Assembly: GCA_023101725.1 (NCBI GenBank)
Contig: JALJCO010013705.1
Coordinates: 124,001 to 188,000 of the forward strand
From: Atherinomorus stipes
Lineage: Eukaryota; Chordata; Actinopteri; Atheriniformes; Atherinidae
Direction of reading: 5' to 3'
Length of the DNA: 64,000 nt
A program made the position numbers and the translations under genes. Positions 41,465-52,245 of this stretch are shown here, one piece after another; positions within the stretch are counted from its first letter, which is position 1; each line of letters opens with the position of its first letter. A model generated the notes under the pieces. That model was not told the origin of the DNA, made no database searches, and worked only from the letters and a program-made list of their open reading frames with translations.

Positions 41465-41795
41465 AGCAACCTTTACCGATGTTGCATTCTTACACTATTT
41501 TTCAAACAGGGTAAAATGCTATGAATGAGGTAATGGAACTATGAAATACAAGACAGACCCACCATTAATCAAAATAAAATATTATTCCAATCTCTAAATA
41601 TTCAATGAAAACTCCAACCAATCCTTGAAGTGGGGTGCACCTCTAGGATTGTCCAATGGACCTGCCTGTCAGACCTTTGATTCTGCATTGGGAGGTAGAG
41701 GGAATGAAGGGGTGTGTCTTAGGGGTGAGGCGGGACTGTTTATATTCAAATAATCTTGCTGTGCTTTCTGAAATGCAAGATCGGTAAAGGTTGCT
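41465..41795. mobile_element. TTAA-flanked MITE, 331 bp, long ends
   Basis: TTAA at 41461-41464 and 41796-41799. Inverted ends AGCAACCTTTACCGATGTTG and, from the right, AGCAACCTTTACCGATCTTG, with 24 of the first 25 positions the same. It is the shortest and has the best-matched ends of the TTAA set here, so probably young. Open frames on the minus strand (41669-41931) are incidental. Confidence 0.8.
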
Positions 41796-42329
41796 TTAAG
41801 GTGAATGCCTGGATGTGACTGTGGTCTACAAACACAGAAATACAAAGCCTTGAGGAACATTCGTTCAGAAAACAAACACATTCAAGGTATGAATTATTAC
41901 TAATAAATCCTTTACAGTTAGGACTAAACATTTATGTGTTCAAGGCTAACAGTTACAGTAACTGGCATGTAACAGGTCAGCTAGCTAAATAGCATAAAAA
42001 GGCACATGATGAATGGAGAAACACTTCTGAATAAGCAAATCAGCTAAATAACATTAAAAGTTACATAAACATCCTGTTCAGGCAGAAATACAACTAGATA
42101 CTTACAGTTCTTCACAGATGCACACAGTTCACCATATTCAACTGGCTAGAAATCTATACAACAGTCTTCTCTCCTTATGCTCACTGCTGCTCAAAAATTA
42201 AATTTCTGCATCCTGACATTATGTGCTCAGTTCCTGCAGCTGCACCCTTCTGCCACAAGTGGGCACTCACGCCTCATCAACAGCCTTTCCAACATGGCCG
42301 GTCTCACAATGATAAAGAATCCTTCAAAA

Positions 42330-42525
42330 CAGTCCTGGATCCAGAAGATGGTCCGGATCACCACCAAAGTTTAATGGGTTTGTTCTTGGGCTGAGACACA
42401 CGGCTGGTGAAAATTTCAGGTCAATCCGTCCGGAAGTTTTTTCTGTAAAGTTGCTGACAGATGGACGGACGGACAAACCAATGCTCCCGGAAACATTACC
42501 TCCTTGTCGGAGGTAATAATTCACA
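42330..42525. repeat. Dispersed repeat with GGATCACCACCAAAGTTTAATG
   Basis: Phrases GTCCGGATCACCACCAAAG, AATCCGTCCGGAAG, GACGGACGGACAAACCAATG and CTTGTCGGAGGTAATAATTC make up a common fish interspersed repeat. Related to the piece at 41050-41200 and likely separated from it by later insertion. Confidence 0.45.
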
Positions 42526-42616
42526 CATATATTGGAACAATAACTTATTCAATTGAGACATCAGCGTAAATTAAATACTACGTATAAAAACCCAATGCAG
42601 CAGGACGAAGGAGGGC

Positions 42617-42685
42617 CTGGGCAGGCTTCGATCCCCACACTCTCGGGTGAGAGTCATGGGTGATAACCAGTCAGCCAAAGGGACA
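42617..42685 (-). mobile_element. tRNA-Glu-like SINE unit, copy 1
   Basis: On the minus strand: a D-arm-like TGGCTGACTGGTTATCA, an anticodon loop reading ACTCTCACC (CTC, Glu), and a B box GGGGATCGAAGCC. It is followed by CTCCTTCGTCCTGC, which also follows copy 2. The stems are decayed, so it is a SINE head or tRNA pseudogene. Confidence 0.5.
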
Positions 42686-42892
42686 TCCCCTTGGCCAAGT
42701 AGCCGGGCCGCATGATCACTCGGAGGCATAGTGACAGGACCATCAACTGCCACATCTCTCCCCCTCTTTTTACAAGCACGTCCTCATGCTCCACGTAGGC
42801 TGCCACACATCCACAATCCATGGACCCAACCCTAGTGCTACATGGATCCCTACTTGCAAGCGCCAGATTGCGGCAGGACGAAGGAGGGCCCA

Positions 42893-42960
42893 GGCAGGAT
42901 TCGATCCCCAGACTCCCCGGTGAGAGTCATGCATGCTAACATGACCGTTAACTGCCGCAC
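42893..42960 (-). mobile_element. tRNA-Glu-like SINE unit, copy 2
   Basis: On the minus strand: GCAGTTAACGGTCATGTTAG, then ATGACTCTCACCGGGGAG with a CTC anticodon, then GGGGATCGAATCCTGC, a near-perfect B box. The 3' body GGGCCCTCCTTCGTCCTG is shared with copy 1 about 275 bp away, in the same orientation. Not a functional tRNA by acceptor pairing. Confidence 0.5.
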
Positions 42961-43504
42961 CAAACCAAAATTAAATTTTAGCCGCAAACCTTTCAATCTT
43001 ACACTTCTATCTTAGACAGACGAAGTGAAAAAGTGACTGCTTACAGCTGCCAACATAGTTGTCACTTCAAACAAGGAGCTTATAGTGGAAATTACTCACC
43101 AAGAGGAGGCTCAGGCAGATTTGCGCAAAAACACCAGGCAAGTTTCTTTTTTTTTTCATCCATAGCAGACAAGAAATCTCCCCAACTAACCAAACGAGTT
43201 TCCTTCCTTGTTGATATACTAACCTGTTGCTTGGCTGGTGACGTGAGGGTTTGTTGCTTCCCCGGTTATTTGCTATCAACAAAGTTTTCTCAACACTGCC
43301 ATGTAGTGCTCTGGCACTGAAATTACTGAGTGTGTCCGAGCCTGGTTCAATCACTGGCATGTGAACGCAACACAAGAATCAACAATCATGGGCCCCAGCA
43401 CGCCATGTAAAAAGGCCCTAAAACGTTCAGATACTTAGGAGTAAACATTTATGCGTCGTGTCCCACCCATTGGACATCTGGTACCAACGAATTACATTGT
43501 TTTG

Positions 43505-44291
43505 AACAAATATCCAGTGAGAAGCAGATGTCTGGACCAAAATGTCTTGTTTTATGTCAGAGGTCAGGAGAGAATGGGCAGACTGGTCAGAGATGATGGA
43601 AAGACAACAGGAAGTCATGTACAATTAGCACTGGTTCCTACCAAGACATTCAGAATATCATCTCTGAACACACAACATGTCCAGCCTTGAAACAGGTGGG
43701 CTACAGCAGCAGAAGACCACACCAGGTGTCACTCCTGTCAGCAAGGAACAGGAAACTGAGGCTACAATTCACACAGACTCACCAGATGGAAGGGTCAGAT
43801 TTAGATGGAAACAGCATGAATCCCTCCTGTCTTGAGTCAACACTGGCTGCTTGTATTGCAATGATGTAGAGATTACTTTCTTGTCACACTTTGGGGTCCT
43901 TACTACCAACATTGCATAGTTTCACCACCATAGCCTAACTGAGTATTGTTGCTGGCCATGTCCATCCATTTATGACCACAGTGTACCATCTTCTGATGCT
44001 ACTTCCAGTAAGATAATGCACCATGTCATAAAGCTCAGATCATCTCCAACTGCTTTCTTGAACAATCCAACAGCTTTGGGATGTGGTGGAATGGGAGGTT
44101 CTCGATGTGCAGCTGACAAATCTGCACCAACTGTGTGATGCTGTCATGTCAATACGGAGCAAAATCTCTGAGGAATACTATTTCCAAAACCTTGTTTAAT
44201 CTATGACACCAAGAATTAGTGCAGTTCTGAGGGAACAAAGGGTCCAAACTGGTAAGGCAAGGTGGACCTGATAAAGTGGACAGTAAGTGTA
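43505..44291 (+). mobile_element. Tc1-like transposon, plus-strand copy
   Basis: Starts within the transposase gene at ATATCCAGTGAGAAGCAG and ends GATAAAGTGGACAGTAAGTG, the family's right terminus. It carries broken blocks GRLVRDDGKTTGSH, then RRPHQVSLLSARNRKLRLQF and, near 43970-44010, the part around TACTTCCAGTAAGATAATGC. It lacks the N-terminal end and several middle parts. Stops and frameshifts throughout; inactive. Confidence 0.7.
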
Positions 44292-45925
44292 TTAAACAGA
44301 ACTGAGCTCTCATAACCTCAGAATGAAAAGAAGCTGACATGAGGAAAATAAAATAAAAACTCATTCATTAACAGATAAACCTTTCTCATTATTTTTGGAC
44401 GTGAACATTTTCAGAGCCAATGAAGAGTTACAATCTTTACTGATGAGGAAGTTTGTGATCAAAGAAACCTGAAGTTCATTTTTCCCATCAGTATTTTTTG
44501 CAGTATTTTTGCAGTAATCCTCCATCACCCTGCCCTGCTGCCTCAGTCCAGGGTCCGCCTGTTCAACAGCAGATCCTTGGTGTTTTATGGGAATGCTCGG
44601 TGAGGGGGAGGGGCTGCTGTAAATTCTGACTCGCTGGAACTTTGGCGGGCAGAAACCCTGTCTCTGACACCCAGTTTAATGGTCCAGCGGGCGCTTCAGT
44701 CCAGCTGATCGATCTCAGTCCTTCTTTCTGCGCTCCTTCTCCATTCTTCTTTAACCTCCGTCATTCATAAGTCATACTGGACTTTATGTCTTAAAGGTAC
44801 AACAGTGAAATAAGCACCTGACCTCCTGTGAAAGTGCTGAGATTTCTCTGTCTGGCTGTTTTATTCTTCGTCTCTCCGTGTCCACCTGCATGTTTTACGT
44901 CTCTCTTTGCCCTCCATGCTTCTGCTCCTTTCTCTCCTGCTTCACATTCAACACTGAGCTCATTTCTACCCTCAAAAAACAGGATTTCATTGCTTAAATC
45001 TCTTTGGTTTGAATGAAAACTTTCATTTTCTTGGCATTGCTTTACATGATTACGAGTGCCCGGTTTACACCTCCTGCCTCCATCTGTCTTTTCCATTCTC
45101 AGTCTCGCCTCCTCTCCTCAGATTCTTTCCAACCCCTCCCATAACACCCTTTTCTCTTCCAGAATCCCTCCGTCTTTGTCCCTCTCTCTACCCTCATTCC
45201 AGTAAAGGGGAACATTCCAGCCAAAGCAGAGGCGACAAAGGCCTTGTGTTGGAAAGGCCACTTCAACAACAGAGGGCCTTGTTGAAGTTTCCAGTTGCAC
45301 TTCAACAGTCTGAAATACAGACGCCAATAAAAGCCAAGTGGGGGAACTGGACTGTGATTGATGCCTGATCAAGTGCTGCTGCAGAGCCTGGAGGGAGGAC
45401 ATGCAGGCGTTTTGTTCCGCTGTTGTTTTCTCACCACATTTGCATCCTTTTTCAACATCCAAATCAGTAGAAGAGGAGGTCTGACTGTAGATTTAGGAAA
45501 TACACAATAATGAAAGTTTAAATTTAAAACAAGAAAAGAAAGTAAGCACAAGTTATGTTTTGTTCAAAAACAAGTTTTATTTTTATTCTAAACATCACAA
45601 ATACACGCCGCACATGATTAAAAATGCTTCTCTTTCTCACTAACCAAGATCTGGATCACTTAAAAGTGATGTGGCTACAACAATGAAGGGAAGCTTTAGA
45701 GACGTTCAGCAGATTTGTGGAAATTCTAAAGCTTAATAAATTACATGCCATATTTTTGTCTCATTGAAGTCAGTGAGTGGGAGTTATCTCAGCTGTCTGT
45801 GAATTGTTCATCCTTTGTGCAGAAATTCGTCCTTTATTTCACAACCCAACCTCACATTTACTTTGGTCCATAACTCGAAATGCTGCAGTTTCCTGATTAA
45901 ATTGAGAACATTTGGCCATGACGAT
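44292..45925. other. No gene recognised
   Basis: Open frames of up to 119 codons (45009-45368) and overlapping minus-strand frames show no domain. A one-sided TTAA-AGGTACAACAGTG end lies at 44792. GC content rises modestly near 44530-44760. No support for a gene. Confidence 0.35.
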
Positions 45926-45926
45926 G

Positions 45927-46260
45927 GCCCCATTTACACTGACATAAAAAGTGGCCCACATCTGATCTTTTTGCTTTCAAGTGACAGTGCCAGTGTAAAC
46001 ACTCCAAACCGCTTCAAAGACAAAGCATGAATTTATTTTTAAAGTAGAATGCTGACAGTAGCAGCCGATCCGGTAGCAGTTAGCCCCCTTTGTTTATCCT
46101 TTTCCTACCAAAACGTTGTCAACGTGTCTGTCGCGTCATCACAAACTTACTCAAACTGCGCATGCCAGTCACACTGGGTCTGGAAGACTCGAATGACCAC
46201 ACTGGTCATTCGAGTCTGTAAAAGGTCTGATTTTCTTGTAATGTAAACAGCCATCCAGAT
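45927..46260. mobile_element. TIR MITE with internal palindrome
   Basis: CCCATTTACACTGACATAAA at the left and TTTTCTTGTAATGTAAACAG at the right are loosely inverted, with ATCTGATCTTTTTGC and AGGTCTGATTTTCTTG as matching inner motifs. A perfect 15-bp-arm palindrome at 46185-46217 sits inside. This combination resembles a fish hAT-type MITE. Confidence 0.45.
46185..46217. repeat. Palindrome, 15-bp arms, 3-bp spacer
   Basis: AGACTCGAATGACCA (46185-46199), spacer CAC, TGGTCATTCGAGTCT (46203-46217). Perfect arms; would form a cruciform or a hairpin in RNA. Inside the MITE. Confidence 0.8.
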
Positions 46261-46369
46261 CTGGACAAAATCAGGTTCATGTTACTTTTGTATGAGGTAC
46301 ATACAGTATGTGGAGGTCTACACGGGACTTCTCATAATGGACAGAGACTGTTTCCTGCAAGGCCTGAAA

Positions 46370-46690
46370 AGTGAAACTATCACTGGATGGCATTAACTTG
46401 GCTTCCAGCGGTACAGTGAGGAACCATGGATCATCATTGACCAGGATCTGTCCTTTGGCTCGCATATAAAACAGGTTTATAAAACTGCAAATGTTTTGTT
46501 ACACTTTGACTCCTCTTATGATGTCTTAAATTGTTTTAATGTTTACTGATTTTTATTTATTTTTTATTTGTGTTCCCCTCCCCCACTTGCCCTACAGGTG
46601 CCTATGGCACCTGCCAGGCCGGCATTGTAAATAAGAATCTTGTTCTTAATGTCTTTGCCTGGTTAAATAAAGGTTAAATAAAATAAATAA
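46370..46690 (+). mobile_element. LINE reverse-transcriptase C-terminal piece and 3' tail
   Basis: A broken frame reads LDGINLASSGTVRNHGSSLT, matching the LASS-x-x-VRNLGV block after the polymerase core in fish LINEs. After it comes a 3' tail with CACCTGCCAGGCCGGCATTG, TAAATAAGAATCTTGTTC, TGGTTAAATAAAGGTTAAAT, a very common fish LINE end with poly-A signals. 5' truncated. Confidence 0.6.
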
Positions 46691-46699
46691 ATTATAGAA

Positions 46700-47700
46700 C
46701 CACCTTTTTCCACCTAATATTTCTAAAAGTAGAGACATCATTTCTCAGAATGATGCAGAAAATTAGTCCATGCTTTTGTTACTTCAAGATTGGACTACTG
46801 GAATTATTTATTATTATATTATTATTACATTTATTATGATCTTTTTCTTCTTTTTTTTTTTGGCTTTTGTTTGTAAATAATAGTACAAAGTGTAAATGTG
46901 TGACCTGCTTAAGGAAATGAGTAGTGAAAATAGGGGAAGGAATTAATAAGCTTTAGCTTCTAAACGCCCTTTCACACATATTAGCTGTTTAAATGTTATT
47001 GGTTATTGGTGACCAAGTGTTCCACACCCTTGAATGGTAAGGTCAAACCCATATACTTGTACCTATTATGGGTTGGAGAAGGAATTGAAGCCCCATGGGC
47101 TGATGAACAACCTGAGGGCTTGTCTATTTGTGTTTAATTGTCTTCTTATAATTGGGTTGTTTCCCTGTTTGACGGGGCATCTCTTATATTGTTTGTCAAA
47201 AAATGTCTGAAATAAAAAAAAATTTAATTAAATTGAATTCAAATATGCCCAGAAAAGTCTCCAACTGATCCAAAATGCTGCCGTGACAATTCTGATTAGA
47301 ACTAACAGCAGAAATCATATTTCTCCAGTTTGATCTTCTCTTCATTGGCTCCCTGTTGCATGTAGGACAGAATTTAATATCTTTCTCTTCACATATGAAG
47401 CTATCAATAACTAAGCTCCATTGTATATCAGAGATCTCATAGTTCCATATTTCCAACACAGCTCTTTGTTCTCAGACTGCAGGTTTACTTTTACTTCTTA
47501 GCGTCTTTAAGAGTAGAATGGGAGGCTGAACCATTATGGAACCAGCTACCACCAGGGTTCGGAAGACAAACATCCTCTTTACCTGTAAGATTAGGCATAA
47601 AAGCTTCCTTTTTTGATAAATCTTACAGTTAGGGGTGATTAGCCGTCTGTTATGCTGCTATAAGCTTAGGCTGATGAGGGACATTCCGTAATGCACTGAC
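46700..47700 (+). mobile_element. LINE C-terminal region remnant, interrupted
   Basis: 46715-46810 reads, with stops, NAEN-x-VHAFVTSRLDYWN-like text. 47240-47590 continues with LIQNAAVTILIRTNSRNHIS, then SLHWLPVACRTEF, IRDLIVPY and the final block near 47550 (WNQLPPGF-like). A 420-bp AT-rich block with GTCTGAAATAAAAAAAAA (46815-47235) separates the two and ends in a poly-A tail, so it is probably a nested retroelement. The order VTSRLDYCN, RLIQNAAARLL, SLHWLPV is standard for fish LINEs of the Rex1/L2 kind. Confidence 0.55.
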
Positions 47701-48524
47701 CCCTTTCCTTTTCATCTCTGCTCTTTACCTTCCACGTATAAATTCAAGACAGTATAGGCATCATTCATTTATACCCTGCTCTTCTCTCCCAGCAGGTCTC
47801 TGACTGAAAGCAGCATTGCCTGTTGATCCTGCTTTCTTGTCCTCTCCAACCACTCAATGCAAATGGCCGCCCTCCATGAGCCAGGTTCAGGTTCCTCTCT
47901 TTTAAATGGGAGGTTCTTTTCCTTTTTACTATCACCCATCGCCCCGTGCAGCTCAGGATGAAGGATTGAATGGATGAAAAAAATTCAGTGCAGTCTGTTG
48001 GTTTCTTCAGAGAGGCTTCATTTCTTATGAATTGGCTTGTAAACACAATAAATCAGACAAATATGGATTCGCATTCAGTGGATCCCAGTAAATTGTCTTG
48101 AATTAATTATGTCTGTAAAGTGCCTCGAGCTCAGGGCTCAAATTACATGGGAGGTAAAGAGACCTTGGCTCCCCTAAAAATATGCACCTGAGAAATTAAA
48201 AACATAGAATTAGTCCCCTTTTCAGGTCTTAATTTCCATAAAGGACCTGATGTTTCTAAAACTAAGTGAATAGCATTATTTTGTCAGCATTGTGTTTATT
48301 CATTTAATTCTTTTTTTTTTATGACGCCAATTACTCTGCCTAGCCAAAAAAAAAGTTGCCACTAAAAAAAAAAAAAAAAAAGGTCATACACTAATATTTA
48401 GTTGGACTGCCTTTAGCTTTCATTACAAAACACACTGGCTGTGGCATTGTTTTGATAAGCTTCTGCAATGTCACAAGTAAAGACTTAAAAGAATAGAAAT
48501 AGTATCTGGTCACATCTGTAGAGC
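47701..48524. other. No recognised feature
   Basis: The first 60 bases may continue the LINE 3' region. An A run of 18 lies at 48364-48381. No ORF is supported. Confidence 0.4.
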
Positions 48525-48880
48525 TGAAAGTGAAGCCAGTTGGGCGTTTCCCACTGTCGCCATCTTGCCGTGTCGAATGTGTCGTCTCTACCGAAAAATA
48601 CTGAAAAGGGCAAATTGCGGCCTCAGGGCAAATGATTGACAGTTAACGTACTCTGGACTAAATGCTAACCGAGCTAACTTGAAACTAACAGGAGCTAATG
48701 AAGATTAGCCTCCTAAGCAGTGGGATAAAGGTAATGCAGGTTTGGACTTGCTGTTAGCTGCTAAAAACCACCATTTTGCTCCTTTGCTGCAGGCTGAGAC
48801 CTTACAGAGTGCAAATAAGGAGTTAATTGGTAGCCACCAGCCGCCATCCAGTCTGGCGCATGTCAGTCAAAAGGACACGC
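48525..48880 (+). repeat. Interspersed repeat AGTGAAGCCAGTTGGGCG, copy 3
   Basis: Begins AAGTGAAGCCAGTTGGGCG, then CGCCATCTTGCCGTG, GAAAAATACTG, CTAACCGAGCTAAC and AACTAACAGGAGCTAA, as at 17468. It diverges after about 48735. A short open frame (48742-48966) is incidental. Confidence 0.6.
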
Positions 48881-49610
48881 CCCTGATTATGTGTAATTTC
48901 AAGATTAGATACACTGTAAATTGTAATATTGGTTTTAATAGAATCTATCTAGAAGATAGAACTTAATTTTAACGTAGTTGTTTTTAATGCTTATTTTTAA
49001 TAAGTTGTAAGAACTTTGGAGGGCAACATGTTAGATAACTTATTTTACTTAAGTTGAATCAGTTTAATTAAAATGAGTACAGGGAAATTAGGGATGGTGA
49101 GGGAGCAGGTTTCCCACAATGCAGTTCAATTCTTTTAAAAATAAATTGTCGATAATTCACAAATAAATGATGTTTGTAGTGTCATGTGGCTGCTCTCAAT
49201 TTGTTTGTTTATTCCTGTATTTAACACCTACTATCCAGCAGCTGCTGCACCGCAACAGAGACGTCTGTGGTCTGACATTAGTTGTAGCTAAAACCCACCT
49301 GGACTAAGTGCTTGCTACAAAGTGAGAACAATTGTGAGTTCATCAACTATTTTAAGTAACTGGAACTTAAAGTCATCATGTTGGTAAAAAATAATAGGAA
49401 GATAGTGTGAAACATCTCATCTAATTTATGTGAAATTAATCACATCAAGTTTACCCAGTATCATTCACTTACTTAATCTGATTTATTAATTTCAAATAAG
49501 TTCTACAAACTTAAACCATTTTAGTTTATGCTACTTTATCACTCCTTTTACAGAATACTTAATTTTTTTGAGGCAGAAAGTTTGCTTATTTTTTTTAAGT
49601 AAAGCCAACT
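48881..49610. other. AT-rich, possible old TIR repeat
   Basis: Motifs like AACTTAAACC, AAATAAGTT and TTAAGTAAAGCCAACTCAT recur on both strands, as in a common fish AAGTTG-type repeat. No ends are clear and no ORFs supported. Confidence 0.35.
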
Positions 49611-49828
49611 CATTACCTAATGCCGATCACGGCTCATCCTCCAGGGGGGAACTCACACCCCCCTGGCCTCCCTTCCCAAGACCTCTGTCCCCCTCTGCTG
49701 TACCTCACACACACGCACGTAATGTCTTGGGGAGGGCGCGTGTCAAGCGAGCGTGGTGAGGGGGGCACAAAAGTGCCTTTGTTTGCCGCATCTAGAGACA
49801 GCCTGCCCCCCAGTTTTAACCACACTTC

Positions 49829-50355
49829 GGCTGTGTCCGAATGTCCTCCCTACTCCCTAACCCCTCATTCACTACTTAGGGCTGCACTACATAGCAGACT
49901 ATCTAGTGCACTCATTCTGCCTGTGATTCGGACACTAAGCTGACTACTTTTTCCCCGCCGCAAATCATGTGATCACCAGCTGTCACCGTGGCAACCACAG
50001 CGGCACTCACGACGCACGAAAAGATTTAATTCCAAATCAAATCTGTAATTTTAAATGAAGGTATTCTATTTACTTATGTTGTGTTTAATCTCTTTTCTGT
50101 CATTTTTTCTCTCCTTTTTTTCTGCCGCTCGATATGTTCAACACCATCACGCCATTCAGCTCTCCTGACCGCAATGCATTGTGGTCTATATTGTCCTTCT
50201 AGGGACCATCGAAGCTCACTAGTTTTCAAGATGCATTGTGGGTAACTTTGAGTGCACTACTTTTTTCTTTCTAGACATTCGGACACCCCTACAAAATGGC
50301 GTGATCCCTATATAGGGCCCTATGTAGGGAATAGGGTGGACATTCGGACACAGCC
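49829..50355. mobile_element. PIF/Harbinger-like MITE, 527 bp
   Basis: Ends GGCTGTGTCCGAATGTCC and, from the right, GGCTGTGTCCGAATGTCC, identical over 18 bp. Flanks are TTC (49826-49828) and TTA (50356-50358), fitting a TTA duplication with one change, which is the Harbinger target. The CCCTACTCCCTAACCCC and TAGGGAATAGGG subterminal parts are also inverted. It lies inside the GC-rich repeat that spans 49620 to 51700. Non-coding. Confidence 0.65.
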
Positions 50356-50429
50356 TTAGACACCTAAACACATAAAATAACAACAGCTCACAACCACTTC
50401 TGAGAGGCGGGCCATATAGCATGTGGAAG

Positions 50430-51690
50430 GAAGGGGGCCTGTTGGGTGGTCCCGACATGACGTGGTACTGCCTCTCAGTTTTAACTGCAAACATTGTTGC
50501 TGGGGGGGCAGGGTCCTTTCTCTACCTCAGGTGCTACTGGGGGAGGGAGGTAGTGGCTGCTTCACGTGCTAGTGGTCATGGCTGGCTGCTTTGCAGGGGA
50601 ACTGCTGGCTTGGGGGATGCCTGGCCTGCTGCATCCGGGGGTGGGTGATGGAGGGTGGGTGGGGTGGGGGGGAATGTGCCGGGGGCTTGGAGCTCGCGGC
50701 TCCCTCCCCGGCCTGGGCTACCACCCAGGAGGCACGGAGGGAAGGGTAATAGTGAGGTGAGTGTGTGAGGAAAAATGAATGAAAGTGTGAAAAAGGAAAT
50801 GTGGGAGGGAGGAATTTGGGCTGGAAGAGGGAGGAGATGAGGGTAAGTGGTTGGAGGAAAGGGGGGATGGAGGAAGGAGGCGTATACTTGTGAATGTCTG
50901 GTAGGGATGGTCATGAGGGGCTGAAGAAAGAAGGGCGGGAGTGTGATAGGTCAGGGAAGGGTGGGGCTGGACATGTATGGGGGGAGTGTATGAGGGTATT
51001 GGGGGTATAGGGAGGTGGGGGCATATGTGTTGGGTGGAAGGAGGGGTCGGTGCAGGTGTGTGGGGGGAGTGCATGTGGGTGTTAGAGGGTATCACGAGGT
51101 GGGGGTATGTGTGGAGGGCAGAGGGAGGAGGGGGGGTGGTGGGGGTATGTTAAGTCGGAGAGCGGTGCGAGTGGGTGCATGTGTGTGGAGGGAGTGCATG
51201 TGGGTGTTGGGGGTATGTGTGTGAGGAGTGAGTGTGGTGGTGGTGTAGGGGGGTGGTAGCAGTGGTAGCGCCCTGGTGTCAGGTGTGTGGGGCAGGGACA
51301 TCAGGGTGGGGGCTGGCCTGTCCTGGGGGGGGTGTCATCTGGGTGGTCCGGTCCTCCTGAGTTTCGGTTGGGCCGCCTGGGTCATGTGGGGGGGCTGCTC
51401 CTGGGCACATGTGCCCTGGGCCCGGCGCTGTCCCTGACCCGGGGGCGGCTGGTGCCCGGTGGGGTTGGCGGCTGACGGTCTTGGTCCGCTGGGGCCTGGA
51501 CCCCGAGCCCACGGGGGACTCCGGCTGGGGCCGCCTCTTGCCTCCCTCTGGGGAATGCATGTCCGTTCCTTTGGGGAGGTGGCTGGGATCTGGGCCTCTG
51601 GGTGGCTGCTGGGGGCCTGGGTCCTGAGCTTTGTGGGCTTCCTCCTCCTTGCAGAGACTAGGCTGCATCTGCATGACTTTATCACCACGG
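50430..51690 (+). repeat. G-skewed GC-rich block with degenerate GT/G minisatellite
   Basis: The + strand is dominated by GGGG runs and TGTGTGGAGGGAGTGCATGT-like units from about 50990 to 51240 (for example at 51060-51085 and 51183-51207). From 51290 to 51650 it becomes plain GC-rich. Open frames on both strands across it are composition artefacts rich in Gly/Trp or Pro/His. The composition is very unlike the AT-rich neighbours. It may be the body of a GC-rich retroelement with the 49829 MITE inside; the part at 49620-49828 has similar composition. Confidence 0.55.
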
Positions 51691-51924
51691 AGCACCCTTT
51701 ATCATGCATGTTGACACTGTGACACTGCTTTCCGTTGCGCTGATTAGGTTGTACCTCTTCTCTGCGTAGTTCTGCGTGTGTTAGTATGATCTGAGGATAT
51801 TTAAGCCACCTGCAGGTCCTCCTGTAGGGGATTGCTTGTTTCGTTTTCCAACAGAGACCTTGGAATGTTGTTTAGGGGTTTCTGTACAGATGCACGAGTG
51901 AACTGGGTAAGTGTATTCATGTTT

Positions 51925-51964
<40 letters not shown>

Positions 51965-51970
51965 TTTCTT
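51925..51970 (+). repeat. (CT)n microsatellite
   Basis: An uninterrupted CT run, about 40 bp, flanked by more pyrimidine-rich sequence to 52000. Confidence 0.9.
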
Positions 51971-52245
51971 CCTCTTCCTCAGTCCTTTCTTTCTGTTCCA
52001 CTAACTTTCATTTCTCCCTTGTCAAGCCCAGCAGTATGGTATGGAATGCTGTTATAAACAAATGTTTAATTAAAGAAATAAAATGAAAAAACAGGATATC
52101 AAGGGGAGCCTTGTATTCATAAAGCTCCCCTTGGCAAAGTAAAACTGTTCAACATAATAAAGCAATCGGATTTCCATTCTGCTTGCTATGATGTTGGACA
52201 GGACAAGTAAAAAAAAAAGAGGGGAAGGAACATCCATTGATGAAA

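Larger units (their letters stand above)
40343..43420. mobile_element. 3.1-kb block bounded by 30-bp inverted repeats
   Basis: The left 30 bases from TAGGCCCTTTTCACATGG and the reverse of the right end, TAGGGCCTTTTTACATGG, agree at 27 of 30 positions, both continuing GCGTGCT. A TA lies at both outer edges and may be the target duplication. Inside are a TTAA MITE (41465-41795), two tRNA-like units and pieces of another repeat. No transposase is visible, so the element is either an accreted non-autonomous copy or two separate ends. Confidence 0.5.

Noticed and set aside
50566..51709. Long frames on both strands in the G-rich block
   Set aside because: Mirror-image frames with Gly/Trp or Pro/His bias follow from composition.
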